Part shown: piece by piece, positions 25,844 through 35,593 of the stretch
Layout: every line of letters begins with the position of its first letter
Numbering within the stretch: position 1 is the stretch's first letter
Source of the DNA: Treponema sp.
Lineage (GTDB): Bacteria; Spirochaetota; Spirochaetia; Treponematales; Treponemataceae
Assembly (NCBI GenBank): GCA_016296575.1
Contig: JAEDJA010000007.1
Coordinates: forward strand, 1-64,000
DNA length: 64,000 nucleotides
Direction of reading: 5' to 3'
Position numbers and translations under genes: made by a program
The notes under the pieces: model-generated
Told to the model about the DNA's origin: nothing
Databases searched by the model: none
The model's input: the letters and a program-made list of their open reading frames with translations, nothing else

Positions 25844-28196
25844 AATTGAATACAATCACTCCATTTTTGGCATCGGCAGAAACTTTTCCGCCCTTAGCAA
25901 GATGACCGAAAAGCACTTCATCAACAAGTTGATTAGCAATTTTGTCTTCCACAATACGAGCCATATTTCTGGCACCAAATTCCCGGGAATAGCCAAGGTC
26001 TGTAAGAACTTTTAGTGCATTTTCTGTCACTTCCAGCTGAACATCTTTTGCAAGCATTCTCTGAGCCAGTTTTTTTACTTCTTTTGAACAAACCATAGCC
26101 GCAACTTCCCGGTTCAAATGAACAAAAGGAATTACAGCATCAAGGCGGTTTCGGAATTCTGGAGAAAACTCTCTTTCAACAGCTTCCATAAGGCCAGCCT
26201 GGTCATCAAGGTGAGCTTCACTACCAAAACCAATGCCTGCTTTTTCAAGATCTCTAGCCCCAGCGTTACTTGTCATAATGATAATGCAGGAACGGAAATC
26301 AGCTTTGCGTCCCTGGGTGTCGGTAAGTGCACCATAATCCATTACCTGAAGAAGAATATTGTAAATATCCTGATGAGCTTTTTCTATTTCATCAAAAAGA
26401 ATTACAGAATGAGGATTGGCACGAACATCTTTGGTAAGCATTCCACCTTCTTCAAAACCAACATATCCTGGAGGTGAGCCAACTAAACGGCTGACACTGT
26501 GTTTTTCCTGATATTCACTCATGTCGTAGCGTAAAAGCGGAAGATGGAGAGTATCAGCAAGAGTTTTTGCAAGTTCAGTTTTGCCACAACCAGTTGGTCC
26601 TACAAAAAGATAACAGGCTTCTGGTTTAAGTGGATTGCGGAATCCAGCCCGGGCACGTTTAACGGCTTTTGTAATTGTCTGAACAGCAAGCTCCTGTCCA
26701 AAAACTTCGGTGGAAAGATTTGTTTCAAGATTTTTAAGGCGATCAACTTCATCACCATTTACAGATTCAACAGGAACCTTTGCCATTTTAGCAGTTACAG
26801 TGCGGATTATCTCTTCTGAAACAACAGGTTTTTTCGTTTTAGCAACAGCTTTTTTTGCGGCACCAGAAAATCCACCAGCTTTTTTAATGCTTACAAGAGC
26901 ACCAGCTTCATCCATAAGATCGATGGCCTTATCCGGAAGACGTCGATCATTTAAATATTGAACAGAAAGCTTTACACAGGCTTCAATTGCGGAAGGACTG
27001 TATTTTACTTTGTGATATTCCTCATATTTCTTTTGAAGACCTTTAAGAATCTTAATAGATTCAGATGCTGTAGGTTCATTTACATCGATTTTCTGGAAAC
27101 GTCGGGCAAGGGCACGGTCTTTTTCAAAATTCTTGGTAAATTCGTCATAAGTTGTAGAACCGATGCAACGGATTTCTCCACCGGCAAGAGCAGGTTTAAG
27201 AAGGTTTGCGGCGTCCATGCTGGTGTTACCGTTTGTTCCAGCCCCGATAATCATGTGGATTTCATCAATAAAGAGGATTGCATTTTTCGTGGCCTTTAAA
27301 TCTTCCATAACGGCGTAAAGTCGTTCTTCAAAATCACCGCGAAGCTTTGCACCAGCAAGAAGAAGTCCTAAATCAAGGCTGAAAATTGTGTAATCTTTTA
27401 AGTTAGATGGAACTTTTCCTTCAACAAGACGTTTTGCAAGTCCGTAAATGATTGCAGATTTACCAACGCCAGCGTCACCTACAATAAGCGGATTGTTTTT
27501 TGTACGTCGGCAAAGAATCTGGATTGTGCGTTCAAGCTCATCTTCCCGGCCAATCAAATCATCGAACTTACCTTTTTTAGCTTCTTCATTAAGATTTACA
27601 GTCCATTTTTTGATTGCTTCAAACTGTTTTGGTTTCTGCTGAAGATTTGGGTCCATGCCAAGAAAGGAATTGTTAAAAGACATATCGGAAGGCTGATTTG
27701 TTCCATTTGCAGCCATTTTTTGCCTTGCTTCAGAAACAGCTTTTGAAAGATTTTTCTCGTTTACTCCAGAAATTTTAAGAAAATAAGAACAGTAGTTTTT
27801 GTCCAGATTAATCATGCACTGAAGAATATTTGTAATATCAATAACATCGCTACCTGAAGTAATGCAGGAGAAAATTGCCGAATTCATCATGTTCTGGAAA
27901 CCGGAAGATTCAGCTGGAACTTTTAGAAATTCCCTATTGTTTTCAAGAACTACAGGAACCTGTTTTGCAAGATACTGGCATACATCAGTACGAACCTGAT
28001 CAGTATCTGCCCCACAGCTGCGAAGAATGTCACAAACAATATCATATTGAAGTGCTACGGCAAGTACATGTTCAGGAGTAAAAAACTGATGTTTGGATTT
28101 TTTTGCGGTAAGAAGAGATTCAGACAGGATCTTAGCAAGAACCGGAGTCATCTTCATCTGTCTTACCTGATGTGTTTCATTTTCAGTGCTGCTCAA
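25836..28196 (-). CDS. clpA: ATP-dependent Clp protease ATP-binding subunit ClpA
   Basis: Hexameric AAA+ unfoldase that feeds substrates to ClpP, 786 residues. An N-terminal Clp repeat domain (about 10-150) binds ClpS. AAA domain 1 has Walker A GDAGVGKS near residue 240, and domain 2 has GPTGCGKT near residue 535. A C-terminal D2-small domain follows. The IGFG loop (in AGIGFGSE) in the second module is the expected ClpP-docking tripeptide site. The start overlaps the clpS stop by 14 bases. clpP is not in the window. Confidence 0.97.
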   Translation of the reverse strand: MSSTENETHQVRQMKMTPVLAKILSESLLTAKKSKHQFFTPEHVLAVALQYDIVCDILRSCGADTDQVRTDVCQYLAKQVPVVLENNREFLKVPAESSGFQNMMNSAIFSCITSGSDVIDITNILQCMINLDKNYCSYFLKISGVNEKNLSKAVSEARQKMAANGTNQPSDMSFNNSFLGMDPNLQQKPKQFEAIKKWTVNLNEEAKKGKFDDLIGREDELERTIQILCRRTKNNPLIVGDAGVGKSAIIYGLAKRLVEGKVPSNLKDYTIFSLDLGLLLAGAKLRGDFEERLYAVMEDLKATKNAILFIDEIHMIIGAGTNGNTSMDAANLLKPALAGGEIRCIGSTTYDEFTKNFEKDRALARRFQKIDVNEPTASESIKILKGLQKKYEEYHKVKYSPSAIEACVKLSVQYLNDRRLPDKAIDLMDEAGALVSIKKAGGFSGAAKKAVAKTKKPVVSEEIIRTVTAKMAKVPVESVNGDEVDRLKNLETNLSTEVFGQELAVQTITKAVKRARAGFRNPLKPEACYLFVGPTGCGKTELAKTLADTLHLPLLRYDMSEYQEKHSVSRLVGSPPGYVGFEEGGMLTKDVRANPHSVILFDEIEKAHQDIYNILLQVMDYGALTDTQGRKADFRSCIIIMTSNAGARDLEKAGIGFGSEAHLDDQAGLMEAVEREFSPEFRNRLDAVIPFVHLNREVAAMVCSKEVKKLAQRMLAKDVQLEVTENALKVLTDLGYSREFGARNMARIVEDKIANQLVDEVLFGHLAKGGKVSADAKNGVIVFNYD

Positions 28197-28500
28197 TTTC
28201 TACCCTCAAAGGAAAGCCGTTCTTTTTTGCAAGATTTCGTGTGATGTTTGTTCTTGAAACAGCAATGTCGTAAGTATATGAGCCAACTACACCCGAACCA
28301 GTATTGTGGACATTTTCCATAATCGTTTCAGCTTCAAGAAGAGGTTTATTAAAAACTGAAATAAGAACATCAACAACAAAGTCTTTTGTGGTGAAATCGT
28401 CGTTGTAAAAAATGACGTTGCATTCAGGTGGAAGAGCAATCTCAACTACTTCAAGACCGTCTGTCTGTCCACCAGCTGCGTTTTGAATCATATCACTCAT
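28183..28500 (-). CDS. clpS: ClpS adaptor protein
   Basis: N-end-rule adaptor that hands proteins with destabilising N-terminal residues to ClpA. The 105-residue sequence has the signature NVIFYNDDFTTKDFVVDVL (about 30-48) and the later ETIMENVHNTGSGVVGSY, with VHNTGSGVV forming the substrate-binding and ClpA-contact region. It precedes and overlaps clpA, the classical order. TATAAT (28508-28513 on this strand) lies only seven bases upstream of the ATG, leaving no room for a ribosome binding site. Confidence 0.96.
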   Translation of the reverse strand: MSDMIQNAAGGQTDGLEVVEIALPPECNVIFYNDDFTTKDFVVDVLISVFNKPLLEAETIMENVHNTGSGVVGSYTYDIAVSRTNITRNLAKKNGFPLRVEIEQH

Positions 28501-28549
28501 AAACTATATTATATCACATTTTTAAGTGGGATTGTAGTGGGATGAATTA

Positions 28550-29377
28550 TTACCATCCGCCGGAAGCACCGCCTCCACCAAAGGAACCGCCACCACCATG
28601 AAATCCGCCGAAACCGCCACCGCCAAATCCACCGGAGCGAGAGCTTGATCCACCAAATCCACCGGAATTTTTTCCTCCAAAATTATTTACGTGAATGTGA
28701 GATCCACCAGAATAATGACGATGTTTTCCAGTCATATTGGATAAAAGAATCCACTTAAATAGACCGCCCCTAGATGAAATCACAATAAATATGAAAATCA
28801 CCCAGATTAGCATACCTATTACGGCAAAAGGAGAACCAGTTTCATCAACTTCGTGGGTAACAGTTTTGTCTACATATTCAACTTCACCTGCCACAATACC
28901 GCCCATGTTTATAACGCCCTGGACAATACCCCGGCTATAGTTTCCATTTTTGAATTCAGGAATGATAACGTTTCTAATGATAAGACCGCATTTTGTATCA
29001 GTAAGATCACCTTCCAATCCGTAACCAACTTCAATACGAACTTTTCTTTCATCATAGGCTACAAGAAGAAGAGCACCATTATCTTTACCAGACTGACCAA
29101 GCTTCCAGGTTTCACAAACTTTCATGCTGTAGCTGGCCAGATCTTCACCTTCCAGAGATTTTATTGTTAAAACTGCAATCTGAATACTGGTATTGTTTTC
29201 AAGATTTTCAAGGTAACTTTCAAGAGTATTGATATCATTCTGATTCATGATACCTGCATTATCGGTAACACGACGATTCAATGCTGGTACATTTAGTGCC
29301 GAAAGAGGTGAAAGCAAAACAAGAACAGCAATAGACAGAATCAATTTTTTAATGGAAGAAGAGCGTCTTAGTACCAT
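28550..29377 (-). CDS. TPM-domain membrane protein (YgcG-like) with Gly-rich tail
   Basis: A 275-residue exported protein: signal peptide (about 1-27), then a TPM_phosphatase/Psb32-type domain (about 32-170) with the RRVTDNAGIMNQ entry, IQIAVLTIKSLEGE and VLLVAYDERKVRIEVGYGLEG. One membrane helix (about 185-205) follows, and a tail of Gly/Ser/Phe repeats ends in SGGW. TPM domains act in membrane-protein quality control in plants and worms; the bacterial role is unclear. Its start lies within the end of the next TPM gene, and both follow lemA. Confidence 0.88.
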   Translation of the reverse strand: MVLRRSSSIKKLILSIAVLVLLSPLSALNVPALNRRVTDNAGIMNQNDINTLESYLENLENNTSIQIAVLTIKSLEGEDLASYSMKVCETWKLGQSGKDNGALLLVAYDERKVRIEVGYGLEGDLTDTKCGLIIRNVIIPEFKNGNYSRGIVQGVINMGGIVAGEVEYVDKTVTHEVDETGSPFAVIGMLIWVIFIFIVISSRGGLFKWILLSNMTGKHRHYSGGSHIHVNNFGGKNSGGFGGSSSRSGGFGGGGFGGFHGGGGSFGGGGASGGW

Positions 29378-30075
29378 TCTGCACCTCCAAGAATTACAAG
29401 GCCGTCAGAAAGTTCGTTAGGATTTTCTTCATGGTTAGGAAAGTTTTCGGCAAGGAGATCACCGCATTTTTCAATTGCCTGAGTAAATCCCAAGGCTGCA
29501 TTACCTTTTTTAAGATTTTCAGCAAGTTCATCAGCAATTATGTTCCAAAGATCCTGTGAAATCTTTTTAGAAATTCCAGAGTCTGCAATAATACGAACCT
29601 GTCTTTCCATATAAGAAACAAAAATCAAAATACCAGAATGTTCTGCAGTATCGTAAACACCACTTTCTGCAAAATAGCGCATTGCACGGTTATCAACACA
29701 CATTTTTTTTACGGCGCGTGGAATAACAAGTCGGTCAATGGCAGGAATATTGCACAGATAAAAACCAATTACCACCGTGGCAAAAATGGAAATAAGATAG
29801 ATACACGGAATAATCCAGCCAGGTTCATTGTGCCAATACAAGCGCTGGTAGATAGTGCGGAAAGTATCTGCAAAAGGAATCAGAATGACTGCTGCAATAC
29901 CGGCAAGTCCGTTGGAAGCCAACAGTTCCCAAAAAGAATAGTGGCAGCTTTCCGGAGTTACTGCAACGGCAATTTCTCCGGTAGTTTTAGCTTCACATGC
30001 AGCAACAGTTTCTTTGATTGACTGAAAATCAGCTTCAGAAAGCTTAAGTTTTTTTATTAATGAATTGTATTTCAT
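29368..30075 (-). CDS. Second TPM-domain membrane protein
   Basis: A 235-residue protein whose TPM-like domain (EADFQSIKETVAACEAKTTGEIAVAVTPE near the N-terminus, in two segments) is interrupted by two membrane helices at about 50-70 and 85-110. VLIFVSYMERQVRIIADSGI-like strands and a predicted cytoplasmic helical end follow. There is no cleavable signal peptide. It begins one base after the lemA stop and overlaps the Gly-rich TPM gene by 10 bases, giving the lemA-TPM-TPM trio seen in many bacteria. Confidence 0.82.
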   Translation of the reverse strand: MKYNSLIKKLKLSEADFQSIKETVAACEAKTTGEIAVAVTPESCHYSFWELLASNGLAGIAAVILIPFADTFRTIYQRLYWHNEPGWIIPCIYLISIFATVVIGFYLCNIPAIDRLVIPRAVKKMCVDNRAMRYFAESGVYDTAEHSGILIFVSYMERQVRIIADSGISKKISQDLWNIIADELAENLKKGNAALGFTQAIEKCGDLLAENFPNHEENPNELSDGLVILGGAEWY

Positions 30076-30076
30076 C

Positions 30077-30685
30077 TTAGAACTCTACTTTTGGAGCGCT
30101 CTGTGCATCAGAATTAGCTGTAAAATACTGTTTTTTCTCAAAACCACTCATATTGGCAATAATGTTGTGTGGGAACTTGCGGATATAAGTATTGTAAGCT
30201 TTTGAAGTGTCATTAAAACGTTTTCTTTCGGTGGCAATACGGTTTTCAGTTCCTTCAAGTTCATCCTGTAAAGCAAGGAAGTTCTGGTCAGCTTTAAGTT
30301 CAGGATAATTTTCTGTAACCATAAGAAGACGCTGCAAGCTTGAACCAAGATTGTCCTGAATCTGCTGGTAACGAGCAAATGCATCTGGATCGGAAAGAAC
30401 GTCATCACTGATATTGATTACTCCACCGGCACTGGCGCGTGCTTCGGAAACTTTTGTAAGAACATCACTTTCGTGACCGGCATAACCTTTTACCGTAGAA
30501 ACAAGATTTGGAATCAAATCATAACGTCGCTGGTACTGGTTCTGAACCTGAGCCCAGGAAGCTGAAACAGATTCATCAAGATCAACCATTTTATTGTAGG
30601 TACCTGTATAAAATCTGAAAATGCCGAAAATAAATACAGCAACAATAATAAGAGCAATAATCCATTTTGGAAATTTTTTAGCCAT
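30077..30685 (-). CDS. lemA: LemA-family protein
   Basis: A 202-residue membrane-anchored helical protein with an N-terminal membrane segment (about 9-27) and the LemA signature NKMVDLDESVSASWAQVQNQ followed by QRRYDLIPNLVSTVKGYA. The ATG at 30685 is chosen over an in-frame GTG at 30700, since a GTGAGG motif lies nine bases before the ATG. LemA proteins commonly sit with TPM-domain proteins, as here; the biochemical function is not established. Confidence 0.93.
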   Translation of the reverse strand: MAKKFPKWIIALIIVAVFIFGIFRFYTGTYNKMVDLDESVSASWAQVQNQYQRRYDLIPNLVSTVKGYAGHESDVLTKVSEARASAGGVINISDDVLSDPDAFARYQQIQDNLGSSLQRLLMVTENYPELKADQNFLALQDELEGTENRIATERKRFNDTSKAYNTYIRKFPHNIIANMSGFEKKQYFTANSDAQSAPKVEF

Positions 30686-30869
30686 TTTAATAAACCTCAC
30701 TAAATTTAAAAATAGGAAATTAGACGTGGTAAGTCAAGAATAAATGAAAACCGGAATAAATGAAGACCGGAAGGAAAGGAAATCTATTCAAAGCTAATGA
30801 AAAATAAAGGGAGAAATAAAGTCTGTTTCTACTCCCCAAACCACCTAAAATACGTTAAAATCTTTCACT

Positions 30870-33269
30870 ATGGAATTTACTACAGAATCTATTGCCGCTT
30901 TGACCGTAAACGAAGTGGAAATCATGAAAAAAATTGCGGAAGAACTTAATATCCGCATGAGTCAGGTGAGTGCAGTTATCAGTCTTATTGAAGAAGGATG
31001 TACTGTACCTTTTATTGCACGTTATCGAAAAGAAAAACACGGTTCCCTTGATGAAGTTCAGGTTCGGGATTGTGACCACCTTTTCAAATCATATAAAAAT
31101 CTGGAAGAAACCCGCCTTGATGATATCCGCAAGGTTTTTGAACAGGGAAAACTTACCGAAACCTTGTACAATGCTTTTATGTCGGCCACAACAATGACTG
31201 CCCTAGAAGACCTGTACGCTCCATTCAAGAAAAAGAAGAAGACCCGCGGTATGATTGCCATTGAAAAAGGTCTTGAAGCTCTTGCAGATTTTATGCTGGC
31301 AAATGATGATGGAGCTGTTGAAAAGAAAGCCCAGGAATTTGTAAAAACTGATGCAGAAGCTGAAGAACTGAACGTGCCAACTGTGGAAGATGCACTTGCC
31401 GGTGCCAAAGATATTATTGCCGAACGTGTTAGCCAGGAAACTGCCAACCGTGAAGCAGTGCACAATCTTTACATTAAAGAAGGCCTTATCCGCACAAAGG
31501 GTATTGGGGATGAAAATGCCGCTAAAACTTCTGTTTACCAGATGTACTGGGATTATTCTGAACCCCTTAATCAGGTAAAACCACACCGAATTCTTGCCAT
31601 TAACCGTGGTGAACGGGAAGGCCAGCTGGAAGTTACCATTGATGTTGATGTTGAATCAGCGGTGAAGCTTCTGCAGAAAAAAGCTGATATCCATTGTAAA
31701 TACCATTCTGATGCCATTGAAGATGGTGTTGTTCGTCTCCTTTCTCCAGCTGTAGTTCGTGAAATCCGCAGTGATGAAGCTGACGAAGCCGATGTTCACG
31801 GAATTGGAATCTTCAGTGAAAATCTTAAGAACCTTTTGATGCAGCAGCCAATTAAAGGAAGCCGCGTTCTTGGTGTTGACCCTGGTATCCGTACTGGAAC
31901 AAAATGTGCCGCTTTGGATGAAACAGGAAAATATCTGGGCTATTTCAAATTTTTCCAGGTGCAGGATCCACAGGATTCTTACAATCAGATTAATGATGCC
32001 ATCGACAAGTACGACATTCAGGTTGTAGCAGTTGGTAATGGAACTGGAAGTCAGGAAGTACAGGCTATTGTTTCAAAAGTACTTCAGGAAAACTATAAAG
32101 ATGTAATGTTCACTGTTGTTGATGAAAGTGGTGCTTCCGTTTATTCAGCCAGTGATATTGCCCGCGAAGAATTCCCTGAACTGGACCTTACAATCCGCGG
32201 TGCAATTTCCATGGGTCGCCGCCTTCAGGATCCTCTTTCGGAACTGGTTAAAATTGATCCAAAAGCTATTGGCGTTGGACTTTATCAGCATGATGTAAAC
32301 CAGAAAAAACTGGCTGAAAGTCTTGATGAAGTAGTTTGTTCAGTAGTAAACAATGTTGGTGTAAACCTTAACACAGCAAGTTATTCACTTTTGAAATATG
32401 TTTCTGGAATTACAGGTGCTACAGCCAAAAAAATTGTAGCTTACCGCGATGCCAACGGAAAAATTACAAGCCGTGAAGATCTTAAAAAAGTGCCTGGTCT
32501 TGGTCCAAAAGCCTACGAACAGTGTGCCGGATTCCTTAAAATCGCAGAAAGCTCTGAACCTTTGGACAACACTTGGGTTCACCCTGAAAACTACGATGTA
32601 GCCCGCGAAATCCTTCCTAAAATTCAGAATAATGAAAAAATCGGTAAAGATATGCTTAAGGCACTTTGCGAAAAATACAACCTTAGCGAAATTACTGTAA
32701 ACGATATTATAGAAGAGCTTCAAAAGCCTAACCGTGACCCTCGTGACGGATATCCTGCTCCAATCATGCAGAAAGGCGTACTTACCTTTGAAGATTTGAA
32801 AGAAGGTATGAAAGTAACTGGAAAAATCCGTAACGTTGTTGATTTTGGTGCATTTGTAGATATAGGACTTCACGAAACAGGATTGGTTCACATCAGTGAA
32901 ATTTCAGATTCTTTCGTAGAAAATCCTATGGACTTCATCAAGGTTGGTGATGTTCATGAGTTCACAATTATTGGTCTTGATATGGATCGCCGCCGCATCA
33001 GTCTTAGTATGAAAAGTGATGCAGCAAGCCGCGTAGGACAGGGTGGACGAACTTCCGCTTCTGCAGACCGTTCTTCTGCGGTGCGTACATCTGGTAGCCC
33101 GGCTGGTTCAGGAAAGAAGGTGGTAGTTGTGAAAAAGGCAGGATCCTCTTCTGGTGCACGTCCGGCTAATGACAGACCGCGTACCCAGAACAATGGAAAC
33201 AGCCGTTATAATTCCGGTAGTGATGACGGAATGAGCTATAATCCATTTGCTGCACTTTTAAACAAATAA
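30870..33269 (+). CDS. tex: Tex-like S1 RNA-binding transcription accessory protein
   Basis: A nucleic-acid-binding protein related to Spt6, 799 residues. In order: helical N-terminal region, YqgF/RNase H-like domain (VLGVDPGIRTGTKCAALDE near residue 333), helix-hairpin-helix region (VPGLGPKAYEQCAGF near 545), S1 domain (about 647-715) and a basic low-complexity tail. The ATG at 30870 follows a TAAAAT box (30856-30861) by only eight bases. An alternative ATG at 30924, 18 codons on, has a weak GGA and a start closer to that of typical Tex proteins. Confidence 0.95.
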   Translation: MEFTTESIAALTVNEVEIMKKIAEELNIRMSQVSAVISLIEEGCTVPFIARYRKEKHGSLDEVQVRDCDHLFKSYKNLEETRLDDIRKVFEQGKLTETLYNAFMSATTMTALEDLYAPFKKKKKTRGMIAIEKGLEALADFMLANDDGAVEKKAQEFVKTDAEAEELNVPTVEDALAGAKDIIAERVSQETANREAVHNLYIKEGLIRTKGIGDENAAKTSVYQMYWDYSEPLNQVKPHRILAINRGEREGQLEVTIDVDVESAVKLLQKKADIHCKYHSDAIEDGVVRLLSPAVVREIRSDEADEADVHGIGIFSENLKNLLMQQPIKGSRVLGVDPGIRTGTKCAALDETGKYLGYFKFFQVQDPQDSYNQINDAIDKYDIQVVAVGNGTGSQEVQAIVSKVLQENYKDVMFTVVDESGASVYSASDIAREEFPELDLTIRGAISMGRRLQDPLSELVKIDPKAIGVGLYQHDVNQKKLAESLDEVVCSVVNNVGVNLNTASYSLLKYVSGITGATAKKIVAYRDANGKITSREDLKKVPGLGPKAYEQCAGFLKIAESSEPLDNTWVHPENYDVAREILPKIQNNEKIGKDMLKALCEKYNLSEITVNDIIEELQKPNRDPRDGYPAPIMQKGVLTFEDLKEGMKVTGKIRNVVDFGAFVDIGLHETGLVHISEISDSFVENPMDFIKVGDVHEFTIIGLDMDRRRISLSMKSDAASRVGQGGRTSASADRSSAVRTSGSPAGSGKKVVVVKKAGSSSGARPANDRPRTQNNGNSRYNSGSDDGMSYNPFAALLNK

Positions 33270-33279
33270 TCTTCTGGTT

Positions 33280-33305
33280 CGGTGGTTGAGCGTGTCGAAA
33301 CACCG
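33280..33305 (+). repeat. Single REP-like hairpin after tex
   Basis: CGGTG (33280-33284) and CACCG (33301-33305) flank the core TTGAGCGTGTCGAAA. The core agrees in 13 of 15 bases with the copy in the 143-bp element at 16.5 kb. Position just downstream of the tex stop is typical of REP elements and may protect the mRNA end. Confidence 0.65.
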
Positions 33306-33361
33306 TTGACAGTAGAAGCCCATGGGTATATATTGTGTGTGGTGGAGATTTTGGAGGTTTT

Positions 33362-35593
33362 ATGAAAAAGCTTTTATTTTCAACTACATTGATTCTACTA
33401 TTGGCTGGATGTAGTTTTCAGATTCCAAAAACAGTAACAGTAAAATCCAATGCAAATTATTCGTTCAATATTCTTTCTTATGAAAAAGATTTGAGCAATC
33501 TTCTTGAAACAGAAAAATTCCTGGATATTCTTTCAGATGGAGACAAGCGAAAGGTCTATGACTATAACCCTGGTGGAAACAGTGATTTCCAGCAGTTTCT
33601 TATGGAATATCCTTTTTACGATGCAGCAATAGATTTTTCTGAATACACCGAGGATATGAAGCTGGACCAGGTAGCCAGTAGTTTTAGTGTGGACAAAGAA
33701 TTTACTTTTAGTTCACAGGATCAGATTAACTCACTTATTAAACCAATGGGTGTATCTGGAATGACAGTAAATGGACAGTCATTTGACGGAAGCTCATTCA
33801 CTTTTGATTTGACTCAGGAAAATGCTGCTACAAATGCCAAGTTCAAGAGCATTAAATATTCAGAAGGTACAATGCGTGTATATTACAAAGATACGGACAC
33901 TTGTACAAAAATAAATCTCTCTACTTCATTAAACGGTGAAAGTCGTAGCAGTTCTGGATCATATAGTACTGGAAATAAAACTGTGACTATTCCAGGAGTG
34001 GGTTCTTATTCTTTTGATAAGTATTATAATGTTCCATTTACTCCTTCAGGAAAATCAGAGTTTGCTTTTTCTGATCTTACCATCAGTTTTACTGGCGGCG
34101 TAAGTGCTTTCTACTGTGAAATTATTGACGGTGTTATTGAAGGTATTTCCGCATCAGCACAGTTCGATGATTTTGATCCTGTTATTCAGCAGAATGTACC
34201 ATTAACTGGAATTTCTGAATCAATCAATTCAGTAACCTTTGCCGAAGGAAATGGACTTAAAATTACTTATGACAATACTCTGCCAGAAGGAAATGATATC
34301 CTCTTAAAAGCAGGTTGTGAATTCTTAGATATTCCAGCTGATAAAGAATTAACACTGAAAGCAAATACTACCAGTGGAACAGCAGAGTTATCTGGAACAA
34401 CACATACCCCCCATTCTTTGGATTCTGAACCTGCAATGGAATTTAACGGTACACTTTATCTTCCTGGTGTATCGCCTGGTGCCACAGGTGAAGATCTTAA
34501 AAAAGCTGTTCTTACTAATGTAAAACCTGGGGAAACTTACCGCATTAAAATTAGCGCTGAACCTGTAATTAAATGGTTCGAGGTAGTAGTAAAGGTTCCT
34601 GATCAGAATTTGGAAGGTACCGTAGATACAGGTATAAGTCTTGGTACTCTTTTGGGTGATTTCCTTGATGCCGACTCTAAAAGCAAATTGTCTTTTGAAG
34701 GAGTTGAAACTCGAATCTATCTTGAAAAACCAAATAATGCCGATACTCTTTTTGACAGCATTTCTTTTACTGGTAATATTAATATTAAACTCAGCGACGA
34801 TTCATGTACAGAAACCATGACTCTGAGCGGATTCGTGGATCCGGTAAAGCTTGAAAAACAGGGAGATACAGTAATTACAGATGTAAGTAAAAAATCTGCC
34901 TCTGCTGAAAAAGATTTGAGTGCTTTCCTTAAATCTGCCGTGAATTCTTCTGCCCAAGTTCAACTTGACTATAATATTACAATGGGCGGCAGTAATGTAA
35001 CAATTACAAAAACAGATTACGAGGCTATGACATCAGGATCTAACGAAAAACCTCATCTTAAGGCCGTGGCTTACATCATAATGCCGTTTAAGTTCAAAAT
35101 CGACGGTTCTAATTCGCCTAATCCAGATGCAAAAATTGACCTGAACAAAATTGCAGGCCTTGGTGAAGACGATATTCTTGGACGAACAAGCTTTGGTGAC
35201 AATTCAGCCTACGATGCAGCAGCAATGATTGAAAAGGTTGGTGTTCACTTTAATATGAGCAATCTTCCAATCTATACAAACGATAATGATTTTGGCGTAG
35301 AATTTGATCTTGGAACATATAATGACCTTGGAGAAAAAACTTCTTCACCTAAACATCTTGCATTGAGGGGTGACACATTAAAGCTTTCAAGTGAAGAAAT
35401 TATTGACTTTATTAGATACAAAACAGTTCCTGGTTTAAAGGTCGTTTTGAAAGACAGAAAAACTTATGGACTTAAACGCAACGCTAATAAGGTGATTAAA
35501 GTAAATGCAGGCATTGATTTTCATGTAGACGGTTATGTGAAAATGGGTGTTGGTGCAGATGGTGAAGCAATTGATTTTGGAGGTGCAGAATGA
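33362..35593 (+). CDS. Large beta-rich lipoprotein of unknown function
   Basis: A 743-residue lipoprotein. Residues 1-17 are a lipoprotein signal peptide with lipobox LAGC. The ATG at 33362 is preferred because GGAGG (33353-33357) precedes it by four bases. The mature part is rich in Ser, Thr, Gly and Asp with strand-like alternation and no recognised domain. It resembles large spirochaetal surface or periplasmic beta proteins in composition only. Its stop overlaps the start of an outer-membrane-type protein gene (ATGA), suggesting a lipoprotein-barrel pair. Confidence 0.8.
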   Translation: MKKLLFSTTLILLLAGCSFQIPKTVTVKSNANYSFNILSYEKDLSNLLETEKFLDILSDGDKRKVYDYNPGGNSDFQQFLMEYPFYDAAIDFSEYTEDMKLDQVASSFSVDKEFTFSSQDQINSLIKPMGVSGMTVNGQSFDGSSFTFDLTQENAATNAKFKSIKYSEGTMRVYYKDTDTCTKINLSTSLNGESRSSSGSYSTGNKTVTIPGVGSYSFDKYYNVPFTPSGKSEFAFSDLTISFTGGVSAFYCEIIDGVIEGISASAQFDDFDPVIQQNVPLTGISESINSVTFAEGNGLKITYDNTLPEGNDILLKAGCEFLDIPADKELTLKANTTSGTAELSGTTHTPHSLDSEPAMEFNGTLYLPGVSPGATGEDLKKAVLTNVKPGETYRIKISAEPVIKWFEVVVKVPDQNLEGTVDTGISLGTLLGDFLDADSKSKLSFEGVETRIYLEKPNNADTLFDSISFTGNINIKLSDDSCTETMTLSGFVDPVKLEKQGDTVITDVSKKSASAEKDLSAFLKSAVNSSAQVQLDYNITMGGSNVTITKTDYEAMTSGSNEKPHLKAVAYIIMPFKFKIDGSNSPNPDAKIDLNKIAGLGEDDILGRTSFGDNSAYDAAAMIEKVGVHFNMSNLPIYTNDNDFGVEFDLGTYNDLGEKTSSPKHLALRGDTLKLSSEEIIDFIRYKTVPGLKVVLKDRKTYGLKRNANKVIKVNAGIDFHVDGYVKMGVGADGEAIDFGGAE

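Noticed and set aside
28565..28680. Simple-sequence or CRISPR-like repeat
   Set aside because: The repetition encodes the Gly/Ser/Phe-rich tail of the TPM protein and has no spacer structure.
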